From positions 186,001 to 250,000 of the forward strand of contig SCRT01000018.1 in NCBI GenBank assembly GCA_004298465.1: DNA of 64,000 nt, read 5' to 3'. This DNA comes from Nevskiaceae bacterium (GTDB taxonomy: Bacteria > Pseudomonadota > Gammaproteobacteria > Nevskiales > Nevskiaceae). Shown in pieces: positions 1-10,477 of the stretch; the stretch's first letter is position 1, and every line of letters starts with the position of its first letter. Below the pieces are notes generated by a model that had not been told where the DNA came from, searched no databases, and saw only the letters and a program-made list of their open reading frames with translations. Position numbers and translations under genes: made by a program.

Positions 1-717
<717 letters not shown>

Positions 718-789
718 CTAGGATGAACGTGCATTTTACGCATGCCGGCCACGTCTCTGGCCGGACTCGAAAACTTCAAGGAACGACAG

Positions 790-2172
<1,383 letters not shown>

Positions 2173-2196
2173 GATGGATCAGATGCCGTTCAGCGT

Positions 2197-2228
2197 GGCG
2201 CGGCAGCCTGTCGGCAGGCCACCGCGCC
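2197..2228 (+). other. strong hairpin after fumC
   Basis: GGCGCGG and GCCTG arms pair with CAGGC and CCGCGCC around a TCGG tetraloop, with one CA/CA internal mismatch. It lies about 25 bases after the fumC stop. There is no T-tract after it, so it is not a classical intrinsic terminator; it may stabilise the fumC mRNA 3' end or be a repeated palindromic element. Confidence 0.55.
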
Positions 2229-2291
2229 GCGAGCCATCGCGGTGATGTAGCCTTCATGTTGCGATGCGGGTTCAGATAGAAGGGGCGATCC

Positions 2292-3641
2292 ATGGCGTTG
2301 TTCGGAACGGGCGGGAAACGGAGTGATGCGGATCTGCGCCGGGCGATGGGCGGGGATGGCAGCGACAAGCTGCCGCCGGTCTACCTGACGATCTATGCCG
2401 AGCATCTGCGCGATCCGGAGATCCTGGAGGCCTTTCGCAAGGCACTGCCGGAAGGCAGGCGCTGTGAGTACGGCGTACTGCCGAAGGCGCCGCAGCCGGG
2501 CGTGTCGGCTCCGGTGCTGGCTGGAAGCGCGGCGCTGAGCCTGTTCAACGACCCGGAGACGCTCGACCCTCTCGCGGATTGTGTTGCCGCGACGCGCCAG
2601 GCGGGGCCGGAGTACGCGCTGATCGTCGTCGTCAACCCCACGCAGCTCGCAGCCCTTGGCCGCTGGCTTAAGCGCCGGGCGGAAACGACCCACCTCAGCG
2701 GCGTGCGGCTGCTGGTGGCGTCGAACGTGGATGAGGTGATGCCGCAGCTCGCAGTACGCCTCGGGCCGGTCAAGGGTGACAACATCATCCGCATGCCGAT
2801 GGCGACGGAAGTCGAGAACTCGCCGATGCGCAATTACTACGTCTTCAGCCCGCAGCTCCACGATCTGACACGGCGCATCCGCGATTTCGCCCACAACGGC
2901 GTGGACCGCGCCTACCTGCTGGGCGGACCGGGCAGTGGCAAGACCACGCTCGCGTATTACTACTACCTGTGCCGCGGCAAGGGACGTTTCGTCACCGTCA
3001 ACCTGTCCTCGGAAAGCACGGGCGACAAGGCGGCGATCAAGTCACTGCTGTGCGGGCATGTTTCCGGCGCATTTCCCGGCGCCGGTGCGCGCAACGGTGC
3101 GTTTACCACTGCGGCAGACGGCGTGTGCTTCATCGACGAGAGCCACGGCCTGACCGGGGCGGTGATGGAAGTGCTGATGGAAGCCCTGGACAGCGGCCAG
3201 TACATGCCCTACGGCGCGTCGAGCAAGCGGGCTGTGGAGTGCGCCATCCTGTTCGCCACGAACCGCAGCTGGGAACATCTGCAGAACGCCGTCAACATCG
3301 ACGAGTTCACGCGCCTGGGTGCGGCGGTGCTGGAAGTACCGGAGCTGACGAAGCGCCAGGAAGACCTGATCGCCGTCGTCGGCATGACGCTCGCGAAGCT
3401 GGCGGAAGGCTGCACGAGCTGGACGAAGCCTGCCGGCGTCAGCGCCGAAGCATGGAAGCTGATTTCCGAGTGCCGCTGGCACGGGAACGTGCGGGCGCTG
3501 GTGCGCGTGCTGGAAGCCGGCTTCGTGGACGCCGCCGCGCGCGGCAACGACAGCCTGTTGCAGGTTCAGGACATTGCGCACGGTATCAGCCTGTGGGAAC
3601 CCAAGACCCATCACAGCCACCAGATCTACGCCACCGTCTGA
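2292..3641 (+). CDS. AAA+ ATPase resembling a sigma-54 activator core, no DNA-binding domain
   Basis: A 449-residue protein of unknown role. Residues about 1-185 form an alpha/beta-looking region I do not recognise, possibly a degenerate receiver. From about 190 on it follows the bacterial enhancer-binding protein AAA+ core: Walker A GGPGSGKT (K217), VTVNLSS, LLCGHVSGAFPGA where activators have LFGH-KGAFTGA (259-264), Walker B CFIDESH (D282, E283), an ATNR sensor I segment, an ELTKRQEDL segment like PPLRERxEDI, and WHGNVRAL (W396) like WPGNVREL. It ends about 50 residues later without a Fis-type helix-turn-helix. A RuvB-like reading of the Walker B was considered, but the GAF-GA loop argues for the activator clade. 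Start supported by AGAAGGGG upstream. It is monocistronic between fumC and surE. Confidence 0.75.
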   Translation: MALFGTGGKRSDADLRRAMGGDGSDKLPPVYLTIYAEHLRDPEILEAFRKALPEGRRCEYGVLPKAPQPGVSAPVLAGSAALSLFNDPETLDPLADCVAATRQAGPEYALIVVVNPTQLAALGRWLKRRAETTHLSGVRLLVASNVDEVMPQLAVRLGPVKGDNIIRMPMATEVENSPMRNYYVFSPQLHDLTRRIRDFAHNGVDRAYLLGGPGSGKTTLAYYYYLCRGKGRFVTVNLSSESTGDKAAIKSLLCGHVSGAFPGAGARNGAFTTAADGVCFIDESHGLTGAVMEVLMEALDSGQYMPYGASSKRAVECAILFATNRSWEHLQNAVNIDEFTRLGAAVLEVPELTKRQEDLIAVVGMTLAKLAEGCTSWTKPAGVSAEAWKLISECRWHGNVRALVRVLEAGFVDAAARGNDSLLQVQDIAHGISLWEPKTHHSHQIYATV

Positions 3642-3747
3642 AGGCGGGCACCCAAGGCGGCGGGGCGAGCCGCCGGCGGAACTTCGGGCTAAACTCCGTC
3701 ACCTTTGCGCCGGCGCGACGTTCCGGTGCGGCAACGTTCAGGCGGCA

Positions 3748-4494
3748 ATGCGCATTCTTCTATCCAATGACGACGGGTTTTCGGCACCCGGATTGCGGCA
3801 CTTGCTTCAAGCGTTGCGCACGACCCACGACGTGACGGTGATGGCGCCGGACCGCAACTGCAGCGGTGCGTCGAATGCGCTCACGTTGCGCGCACCGTTG
3901 CGCGTGGAAGCGCGCGCGGAAAACGAATTCTGCGTAATGGGCACGCCGGCGGACTGCGTGCATCTGGCGCTGGCGGGGTTCCTGCCGGAACTCCCGGACC
4001 TGGTGATTTCGGGCATCAATGCCGGGCGCAACCTGGGTGACGACACACTGTATTCCGGCACGGTCGGCGCGGCGCTCGAAGGCCGGCATCTCGGGCGGGC
4101 GTCGATCGCCGTGTCGAGTGTGGCGCTGCGCCCGCAGCACTACGAAACGGCCGTCCGCGTCACCTGTGCGCTGGTCGAGCGTCTGGCCGCGAAGCCCTGG
4201 GGCGCCGGCGTCACGCTCAACGTCAACGTCCCGGACCTGCCGTACGGGCAGCTCGGCGGCTGTGTTGCCACGCGTCTCGGTCGCCGCGGACGGGCGCTGC
4301 CAATTGCCCCGGCGGAGGACCCGCGCGGTCGCTCCATATGGTGGATTGGTGAAGTTGGGGACAGCGATGACGGCGGTGCAGGAACGGATTTCCATGCCAT
4401 CGCCCACGGCCGGGTTTCGGTCACGCCGCTCGGCGTCGACCTCACGCACCACGCGGCACTGACGGAGCTGTCCGGCTGGCTGGAGGCGGCGTGA
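3748..4494 (+). CDS. surE: 5'/3'-nucleotidase SurE
   Basis: Survival protein SurE, a metal-dependent nucleotidase/exopolyphosphatase of the stationary phase; 248 residues (E. coli about 253). It starts MRILLSNDDGFSAPG with the metal-binding DD at residues 8-9, then SGASNALT, NAGRNLGDDTLYSGTVGAALEG, all SurE hallmarks. The start at 3748 is the conserved one; reading further upstream only adds unconserved residues. It overlaps pcm by 4 bases (GTGA), so the two are translationally coupled, in the conserved surE-pcm-nlpD gammaproteobacterial arrangement. Confidence 0.96.
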   Translation: MRILLSNDDGFSAPGLRHLLQALRTTHDVTVMAPDRNCSGASNALTLRAPLRVEARAENEFCVMGTPADCVHLALAGFLPELPDLVISGINAGRNLGDDTLYSGTVGAALEGRHLGRASIAVSSVALRPQHYETAVRVTCALVERLAAKPWGAGVTLNVNVPDLPYGQLGGCVATRLGRRGRALPIAPAEDPRGRSIWWIGEVGDSDDGGAGTDFHAIAHGRVSVTPLGVDLTHHAALTELSGWLEAA

Positions 4495-5153
4495 AGGCCT
4501 CGCTTCTGCCGTCCCGCGCCAGGGCCGGGTCAAGCGCGGTTGCGCGGCTGACGGCGGAGCTGCGGGCCAACGGGATCACGGATGCCCGCGTCCTCGAGGT
4601 GATGGCGCACGTGCCGCGACCGCAGTTCGTGGATGGCAGCTGGCAAACCGAAGCGTGGAAGAACAAGCCGCTGCCGATCGGCAGTGCGCAAACCATTTCC
4701 CAGCCGTTCGTGGTGGCGCTGATGACGCAACTGCTGCTTGCCGGTGGTCCGCGCCGACAGGTGCTGGAAATCGGCACCGGTTCCGGCTACCAGACGGCGG
4801 TGCTGGCCGAGCTCGTCGAGTGCGTGTTCTCCGTGGAGCGCATCCGCAGCCTGTCCGAGAGTGCTCGCCGGCGTCTACGGGCGCTGGGTTACCGCAACAT
4901 CCACTGCGGCTATGCCGACGGCACGGACGGCTGGAGCGTGCATGGGGCTTACGATGGCATCATCGTGACGGCTGCCGCCGCCGCCGTATCTCCGTCACTG
5001 CTGGCGCAGCTGGTGCCGGGCGGGCGTCTCGTCGTGCCGGTCGGTGGCGGCGAGATCCAGCAATTGCGCGTGATCGACCGCGGGCCGACAGGCTTCACGA
5101 GCCGCGACGTCGCCGCCGTGAATTTCGTTCCGCTGTTGGGCGGACGGGCGTGA
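4491..5153 (+). CDS. pcm: protein-L-isoaspartate O-methyltransferase
   Basis: Repairs isoaspartyl residues in aged proteins using S-adenosylmethionine; cytoplasmic. 220 residues, GTG start overlapping the surE stop. Visible motifs: RPQFVDGSW and LPIGSAQTISQPFVVALM near the N-terminus, the SAM-binding motif VLEIGTGSGYQTA (residues 91-103), and the C-terminal VPGGRLVVPVGGG strand. Function follows from the family; the pairing with surE fits a shared stress-survival role. Confidence 0.96.
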   Translation: MKASLLPSRARAGSSAVARLTAELRANGITDARVLEVMAHVPRPQFVDGSWQTEAWKNKPLPIGSAQTISQPFVVALMTQLLLAGGPRRQVLEIGTGSGYQTAVLAELVECVFSVERIRSLSESARRRLRALGYRNIHCGYADGTDGWSVHGAYDGIIVTAAAAAVSPSLLAQLVPGGRLVVPVGGGEIQQLRVIDRGPTGFTSRDVAAVNFVPLLGGRA

Positions 5154-5181
5154 GTTTTTCGGATATCCCGCAGGTCGACAC

Positions 5182-5790
5182 ATGGCCCATTTGCTGACTG
5201 AATTCCACGCCTGGCTGGAGCAGTTCTATGCTTCCCTCGACTACGGCCATATTTTCATCCTGATGGCGATGGAATCCAGCCTGTTTCCGGTCCCGGCAGA
5301 ACTTGTGATGGTGCCGGCCGGCTACATTGCCCGCGAAGGGCGGCTGGATTTCGGCCTCGTGGTCGCGGCGGGAGCGTTCGGCTCGCTGTTCGGGGCAAGC
5401 GTGAACTATCTGCTTGGCCGCACGCTGGGGCGTGCGTTCCTGCTGCGCTACGGCAAGTATCTGTTGATCGACCGCCACCACTACGACCAGGCGGAACGCC
5501 TGTTCCTGCGCAACGCCGCAGTTGCCACGTTCGTAGGCCGGCTGTTGCCTTTCATCCGTCACCTCATCTCGCTGCCGGCCGGTACTTTCGGCATGGGACG
5601 GATCTCGTTCGGGGTGTGGACCACGGCCGGCGCCGCCATCGTGTGCGCCGTGGAAGCCGGGGCCGGGTATCTCCTTGGCCCGCAGGCCGTGGCGCTGATG
5701 ACGCGCTACAGCCACGGCATCGCGCTGGCGGTGGCCGTTGCGGCCGTGCTCGGGCTGCTGTGGTGGGGATGGCGGAGGTTTCGTCAATGA
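5182..5790 (+). CDS. DedA family membrane protein
   Basis: 202-residue polytopic inner-membrane protein of the DedA/VTT family, linked in other bacteria to lipid carrier (undecaprenyl phosphate) recycling and membrane homeostasis. Visible: several hydrophobic segments, the ESSLFPVPAELVMVPAGY entry helix, and GRLLPFIRHLISLPAG, the conserved arginine/PAG motif. It lies 28 bases after pcm and overlaps nlpD by 4 bases (ATGA), so it is inserted in the surE-pcm-nlpD operon. Substrate cannot be told from sequence. Confidence 0.88.
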   Translation: MAHLLTEFHAWLEQFYASLDYGHIFILMAMESSLFPVPAELVMVPAGYIAREGRLDFGLVVAAGAFGSLFGASVNYLLGRTLGRAFLLRYGKYLLIDRHHYDQAERLFLRNAAVATFVGRLLPFIRHLISLPAGTFGMGRISFGVWTTAGAAIVCAVEAGAGYLLGPQAVALMTRYSHGIALAVAVAAVLGLLWWGWRRFRQ

Positions 5791-6656
5791 ACCTTGCCGT
5801 GCAGGCGCTGGCGAGCTGGCGCGGCCTTGTGCTGGCGGCGCTGGCGCTCAGCTTGTCCGGCTGCGTCGGGCTGCTGTATTTCGATGAACCGGGTGCACCC
5901 CAGCGTCGTGGGGTCGCACCGGCAGGACCGGCACCGGCAACCGGTGCAACCACGATCGTGCAGCGCGGCGACACGTTGTATTCCATCGCGTTTCGCAACA
6001 ATCTCGACTACCGCCAGCTTGCGGCTTGGAACGGTATCGGCGACAACTACACGATCTACGCTGGCCAGCGTTTGCGCCTGAGCCCACCGCCGCAGACCGC
6101 GACGGCCATGCCCGCACCCACTCCGATCCCGGTGCCTGCACCTGCATCCGCAGCAGATGCCTCCGCTCCCGGATTCGTCATGGTTTCGCCTGCGCCCGTG
6201 CCCGCCCAGTCCGTGCCACCTGTTGTCGCGCACCCGGCGCCAGCTCCTGCCATATCTCCAGCGCCAGCAACGGCACCGGTCACGGTCAGCAAGGACGGCT
6301 GGCAATGGCCGACCGCCGGCACGGTCTCCGGTCGCTTCAACCCGCCGGGGGAGAAAGGCATCGAGATCGGGGGCCACTACGGACAGGCTGTGTTGGCGGC
6401 GACGGCCGGCGTCGTGGTCTACAGCGGCAATGCGCTCAAGGGCTACGGCGAACTCGTCATCCTCAAACATTCCGACGACTACCTGTCGGCCTACGGCTTC
6501 AACCAGCGGCGTCTCGTGCAGGAAGGCGAGACGGTGCGGGCCGGGCAGGTGATCGCGCAGATGGGCGAGGGGCCGGGCCAGGTTCCCGAGCTGCATTTCG
6601 AGATCCGCTACAAGGGGCAGCCCGTGGACCCGCTGAAATACCTGCCGTCGCGCTGA
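5787..6656 (+). CDS. nlpD: NlpD-type lipoprotein with LysM and degenerate M23 domain
   Basis: 289-residue lipoprotein: signal peptide with lipobox LSGC (Cys26), LysM peptidoglycan-binding domain about 52-97 (VQRGDTLYSIAFRNN), a long Ala/Pro linker, and a C-terminal M23 domain about 171-287 (GWQWPTAGTVSGRF, ILKHSDDYLSAYGFN, LHFEIRYKGQPVDPLKYL). The M23 metal site is degenerate: KGIEIGG replaces HxGxD and AYGFN replaces the expected histidine, as in E. coli NlpD. It probably activates an amidase (AmiC) at septation rather than cutting peptidoglycan itself. The start at 5787 overlaps the DedA gene by 4 bases. Confidence 0.92.
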   Translation: MNLAVQALASWRGLVLAALALSLSGCVGLLYFDEPGAPQRRGVAPAGPAPATGATTIVQRGDTLYSIAFRNNLDYRQLAAWNGIGDNYTIYAGQRLRLSPPPQTATAMPAPTPIPVPAPASAADASAPGFVMVSPAPVPAQSVPPVVAHPAPAPAISPAPATAPVTVSKDGWQWPTAGTVSGRFNPPGEKGIEIGGHYGQAVLAATAGVVVYSGNALKGYGELVILKHSDDYLSAYGFNQRRLVQEGETVRAGQVIAQMGEGPGQVPELHFEIRYKGQPVDPLKYLPSR

Positions 6657-6715
6657 CCTTCCATGGTGCAGCGCATGGCAACGGCCGCCGCAGCGTGCTG
6701 TAATACGCAGCTTGT

Positions 6716-6737
6716 GCGGCCAGTTCCAACCGGCCGC
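6716..6737 (+). other. hairpin in nlpD-alaC gap
   Basis: GCGGCC and GTT arms pair with AAC and GGCCGC around a CC loop with one A/C mismatch, 30 bases before the alaC start. No T-tract follows. It could be a weak transcript end for nlpD or leader structure for alaC; role unknown. Confidence 0.4.
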
Positions 6738-6766
6738 CACCGTTGCCACACCCCAAGGTGAATTTC

Positions 6767-8029
6767 GTGAACAGCGTCACGTCGGTCCTTCCCCAGACCC
6801 GGTTTCCGCGCATCGAGCGCTTGCCGCCCTACGTGTTCAACATCGTGGGAGATCTGAAAAAGGCCGCACGAGCACGGGGTGAGGACATCATCGACTTCGG
6901 CATGGGCAACCCCGACCAGCCGACGCCCAAGCACATCGTCGACAAGCTCGTGGAGGTGGCGACGCGCGGTACGGAGTCCGACTACGTCAAGCCGGAACAC
7001 CACCGCGAGGAAGGCGTGCATACGCACCGCTATTCCGTCAGCCGCGGCATTCCGCGCCTGCGGCGTGCCATGGCGCGCTGGTACAAGTCGCGCTACGACG
7101 TGGACGTCGACCCGGACCGCGAGGTCATCGCCACCATCGGTTCCAAGGAAGGGCTGGCGCATCTCGCGTTCGCCACGCTGGCACCCGGCGACACGGTGCT
7201 GGTGCCGAACCCGGCGTACCCGATCCACATTTTCGGCACGGTGCTGGCAGGCGCGGACGTGCGCTACGTGCGCATCGGTGAAGGCATCGACTTCTTCGCG
7301 GAGCTCGTCAAGGCCATCAAGGGCACGGTGCCGACGCCGAAGATGCTGATCCTGAACTTTCCGGCCAACCCGACGACGCAGTGCGTCGAGCTGGACTTCT
7401 TCGAGAAGATCGTCGCCATCTGCAAGGAGCACGGCATCTGGCTGGTCCACGACCTGGCCTATGCCGACCTGTGCTTCGACGGCTACAAGGCGCCAAGTGT
7501 GCTGCAGGTGCCGGGGGCGAAGGATATCGCGGTGGAATTCTTCACGCTGTCCAAGAGCTACAACATGCCGGGCTGGCGCGTGGGCTTCATGTGTGGCAAC
7601 CCGCAGCTCGTCGGCGCGCTGACGCGCATCAAGAGCTACCTGGACTATGGCATGTTCACGCCGATCCAGGTCGCCGCCATCGCGGCGCTGGAAGGTCCGC
7701 AGGACTGCGTGGCGGAAATCTGCGATCTGTACCGCAAGCGCCGCGACGTGCTGTGCGAGGGCCTGACCCACGCCGGCTGGCCGGTGGAAAAACCGAAGGC
7801 GACGATGTTCGTGTGGGCGAAGATCCCGGAGGCCTTCCGCCATCTTGGTTCACTGGAGTTCTCGCGCCGCCTGCTCGCGGAAGCGAAGGTTGCGGTGTCG
7901 CCTGGCGTGGGTTTCGGCGACTACGGCGACGACTCGGTGCGTTTCGCGCTGATCGAGAACGAACAGCGCACCCGGCAGGCCGTACGCTCGATCAAGAAGA
8001 TGCTGGCGAACGGTCCGGGCGCGGCATGA
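6767..8029 (+). CDS. alaC: alanine transaminase AlaC-type aminotransferase
   Basis: Class I/II PLP aminotransferase, 420 residues, of the AlaC (YfdZ) type that makes alanine from pyruvate and glutamate. It shows [21 protein letters not shown] near the start, [23 protein letters not shown], and the PLP-lysine motif [15 protein letters not shown] (Lys263). The GTG at 6767 is preferred because AAGGTG lies 6 bases upstream; GTG 6758 and TTG 6743 are weaker alternatives. It overlaps hom by 4 bases, matching the common alaC-hom-thrC order in gamma- and betaproteobacteria. Confidence 0.93.
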   Translation: MNSVTSVLPQTRFPRIERLPPYVFNIVGDLKKAARARGEDIIDFGMGNPDQPTPKHIVDKLVEVATRGTESDYVKPEHHREEGVHTHRYSVSRGIPRLRRAMARWYKSRYDVDVDPDREVIATIGSKEGLAHLAFATLAPGDTVLVPNPAYPIHIFGTVLAGADVRYVRIGEGIDFFAELVKAIKGTVPTPKMLILNFPANPTTQCVELDFFEKIVAICKEHGIWLVHDLAYADLCFDGYKAPSVLQVPGAKDIAVEFFTLSKSYNMPGWRVGFMCGNPQLVGALTRIKSYLDYGMFTPIQVAAIAALEGPQDCVAEICDLYRKRRDVLCEGLTHAGWPVEKPKATMFVWAKIPEAFRHLGSLEFSRRLLAEAKVAVSPGVGFGDYGDDSVRFALIENEQRTRQAVRSIKKMLANGPGAA

Positions 8030-9339
8030 GCGCGGCGCAGGACAAGGCGCCGCTCAAGGTCGCGGTTGCCGGGCTGGGCACGGTCGGGCAGGGTGTGGTG
8101 CGGGTGCTGGCGCGCAACGCCGAGCTCATCACGCGCCGCGCCGGGCGGCCGATCCGTGTCGTGGCTGCGAGCGTTCGAAACCGCAGCCGCACACGCGACT
8201 GCCCGCTGGAAGGTGTGGAATTGCACGACGATCCGCTCGCGCTGGCGGGTTGCGACGTGGATGTCGTCGTCGAGCTCATGGGTGGGTTGGAACTGGCGCA
8301 GTCGTTGGTGCTGGCCGCACTGGAAAACGGCAAGTCGGTTGTCACCGCGAACAAGGCACTGCTGGCGGAACGCGGTGACGTGGTGTTCGCGGCAGCGGAA
8401 AAAAGCAGTGGCGCGCTGGCGTTTGAAGCGGCGGTGTGCGGCGGCATTCCCGTCATCAAGGCATTGCGCGAAGGGTTGGTGGCCAACCGTATCGACGCCG
8501 TCATCGGCATCTGCAACGGCACCAGCAACTTCATCCTCACCGAAATGGCGCGCAAGGGCGTGGCGTTTGCCGACGCGCTCGCGGATGCCCAGCGCCTCGG
8601 CTACGCAGAAGCCGACCCGACGTTCGACGTCGAAGGCATTGACGCCGCGCACAAGCTCACGCTGCTGGCTTCAATCGCCTTCGGCGTGCGGCCGATGTTT
8701 GCCTCCGTCTATCACGAGGGCTTGAGTCGCATCCAGGCGCGCGACGTGCAGCTGGCGCAGGAACTCGGCTATCGCATCAAGCCGCTGGCCATTGCCAAGC
8801 GCGGCGCGACCGGCCTGGAGCTGCGCGTGCACCCGACGCTGGTGCGCAATTCCCACCTGCTGGCGTCGGTGGACGATTCCTTGAATGCTGTCAGCATCTT
8901 CGGTGATGCGGTCGGCCAGACCGTCTACATCGGCCGCGGAGCCGGTTCCGAACCCACGGCCTCGGCCGTCATCGCCGATCTCGTGGACCTCGCACGCGGC
9001 CAGATTTCCGGCGACCCGCTGGGCCAGCCGGTGGGCGGCTTGCACGCCGGTACCGTGCTGCCGCTGGGCGAAGTCCGCAGCGCCAGCTATCTGCGCCTGC
9101 GTGTCGATGACGCGCCCGGCGTATTGCGTTCAATCACGGCGATTCTCGCGGAGCTCGACATCAGCGTCGAAGCCATCCTGCAGAAGGAACCGCGTGAGGC
9201 GGGTGCGGCGACGTTGGCGATCATCACGTCCGTTGCACCCGAAGCCCGGCACGCCAAGGCACTTGAGCAAGTGTTGGCGCTGCCTTTTGCGCATGCCGAC
9301 TACACCCGGCTGCGTGTGGAGCATTTCGATGAAGACTGA
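8026..9339 (+). CDS. hom: homoserine dehydrogenase
   Basis: Reduces aspartate semialdehyde to homoserine in threonine/methionine synthesis; 437 residues, monofunctional (no aspartokinase part). N-terminal Rossmann motif [10 protein letters not shown], central VTANKALLA and the signature [12 protein letters not shown] (about 160-171), and a C-terminal ACT domain (about 355-430, [16 protein letters not shown]) that normally mediates threonine feedback. Start ATG at 8026 overlaps the alaC stop; the 3' end overlaps thrC by 11 bases. Confidence 0.96.
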   Translation: MSAAQDKAPLKVAVAGLGTVGQGVVRVLARNAELITRRAGRPIRVVAASVRNRSRTRDCPLEGVELHDDPLALAGCDVDVVVELMGGLELAQSLVLAALENGKSVVTANKALLAERGDVVFAAAEKSSGALAFEAAVCGGIPVIKALREGLVANRIDAVIGICNGTSNFILTEMARKGVAFADALADAQRLGYAEADPTFDVEGIDAAHKLTLLASIAFGVRPMFASVYHEGLSRIQARDVQLAQELGYRIKPLAIAKRGATGLELRVHPTLVRNSHLLASVDDSLNAVSIFGDAVGQTVYIGRGAGSEPTASAVIADLVDLARGQISGDPLGQPVGGLHAGTVLPLGEVRSASYLRLRVDDAPGVLRSITAILAELDISVEAILQKEPREAGAATLAIITSVAPEARHAKALEQVLALPFAHADYTRLRVEHFDED

Positions 9340-10477
9340 TACCGAATCCCGTCCCTATCGCTATACCGGCCTCGTCGACCGTTATCGCAGTCGCCTGCCG
9401 CTGGCCGCGGACGCCAAGGCGATCAGCCTGTGCGAAGGCAACACGCCGCTGATCCGCCTGAAGCACATTCCGCGCACGGTGGGCTTTTCCGGCGAAATCT
9501 ACGTGAAGTACGAAGGTCTGAATCCGACCGGTTCGTTCAAGGACCGTGGCATGACGGTAGCCGTGACACAGGCTGTCCACGCCGGCAGCCATGCCGTGAT
9601 CTGCGCCTCCACCGGCAACACCTCGGCGTCGGCTGCGGCCTACGCGGCGCGCGCCGGCATCCAGGCTTTCGTGTTGATTCCGGACGGCAAGGTCGCGCTC
9701 GGCAAGCTCGCCCAAGCCATCGCCTATGGCGCAACGGTGGTGCAGATCGCAGGCAATTTCGACGACGCGATGGAGCTTGTGAAGGAACTCGGCAAAACCG
9801 AACCTGTCACGATCGTCAATTCCATCAACCCCTACCGCCTGCAGGGCCAGAAGACGGCAGCCTTCGAGATCATCGAGGCGCTGGGGCGCCCACCCGACTA
9901 CCACTGCCTGCCGGTGGGCAATGCCGGCAACATCACGGCGCACTGGATCGGCTATTCCGAAGCCTCGGGCAGCGGCACCGACGCCTGCGTGTTCTGCAAC
10001 AACGAATGCACGTTCACGCAGCACGCCACGTCGTGGCATCCGCCGAAGATGGTGGGCTACCAGGCGGCCGGCAGCGCGCCGTTCATGCGCGGCAAGAAAG
10101 TGACGAACCCGGAGACCGTGGCCACCGCGATCCGCATCGGCGACCCGCAGAGCTGGAAGCCGGCGTGGACGGTACAGCGCGAGTCCGAAGGCTGGTTCGA
10201 CGAGTGCACGGACGAAAGGATCCTCGCCACGCAGCGCCTGCTGGCCTCGCGTGAAGGTGTGTTCTGCGAACCGGCGTCCGCGGCGTCGCTGGCCGGTGCG
10301 TTGCGCGACATCCAGCGCGGCCGGATCCAACAGGGTTCCGTCGTCGTCTGCACGCTCACCGGCAACGGCCTGAAGGACCCGGACGTCATCCTGAAGGACG
10401 GCGCGCCGGAACTCATCAAGGTCCCCGCCGAGCGTGCCGTGGTCGAAAAGTTGCTGGCGGCGAAGCTGGATGCCTGA
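9329..10477 (+). CDS. thrC: threonine synthase
   Basis: PLP enzyme converting O-phosphohomoserine to threonine; 382 residues, the short (plant/Gram-positive-like) class. PLP lysine motif GSFKDRGM (Lys71), CASTGNTSASAAAYAARAG, and the VGNAGNITAHW phosphate-binding loop are clear. It overlaps hom by 11 bases and recJ by 8, so the amino-acid genes and recJ are one transcript by layout. Confidence 0.96.
   Translation: MKTDTESRPYRYTGLVDRYRSRLPLAADAKAISLCEGNTPLIRLKHIPRTVGFSGEIYVKYEGLNPTGSFKDRGMTVAVTQAVHAGSHAVICASTGNTSASAAAYAARAGIQAFVLIPDGKVALGKLAQAIAYGATVVQIAGNFDDAMELVKELGKTEPVTIVNSINPYRLQGQKTAAFEIIEALGRPPDYHCLPVGNAGNITAHWIGYSEASGSGTDACVFCNNECTFTQHATSWHPPKMVGYQAAGSAPFMRGKKVTNPETVATAIRIGDPQSWKPAWTVQRESEGWFDECTDERILATQRLLASREGVFCEPASAASLAGALRDIQRGRIQQGSVVVCTLTGNGLKDPDVILKDGAPELIKVPAERAVVEKLLAAKLDA

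Noticed and set aside
2292-3641. RuvB-type Holliday junction helicase
   Set aside because: Walker B region is vaguely similar, but the GAFPGA loop and WHGNVRAL block match sigma-54 activators, and RuvB's C-terminal winged helix is absent.
5787-6656. Active M23 endopeptidase
   Set aside because: The metal-binding His and Asp of HxGxD and one of the later histidines are replaced, as in NlpD activators.
7381-8025. N-terminal extension of hom to 652 codons
   Set aside because: The extra residues are an out-of-frame reading of alaC; the conserved Hom start is at 8026.
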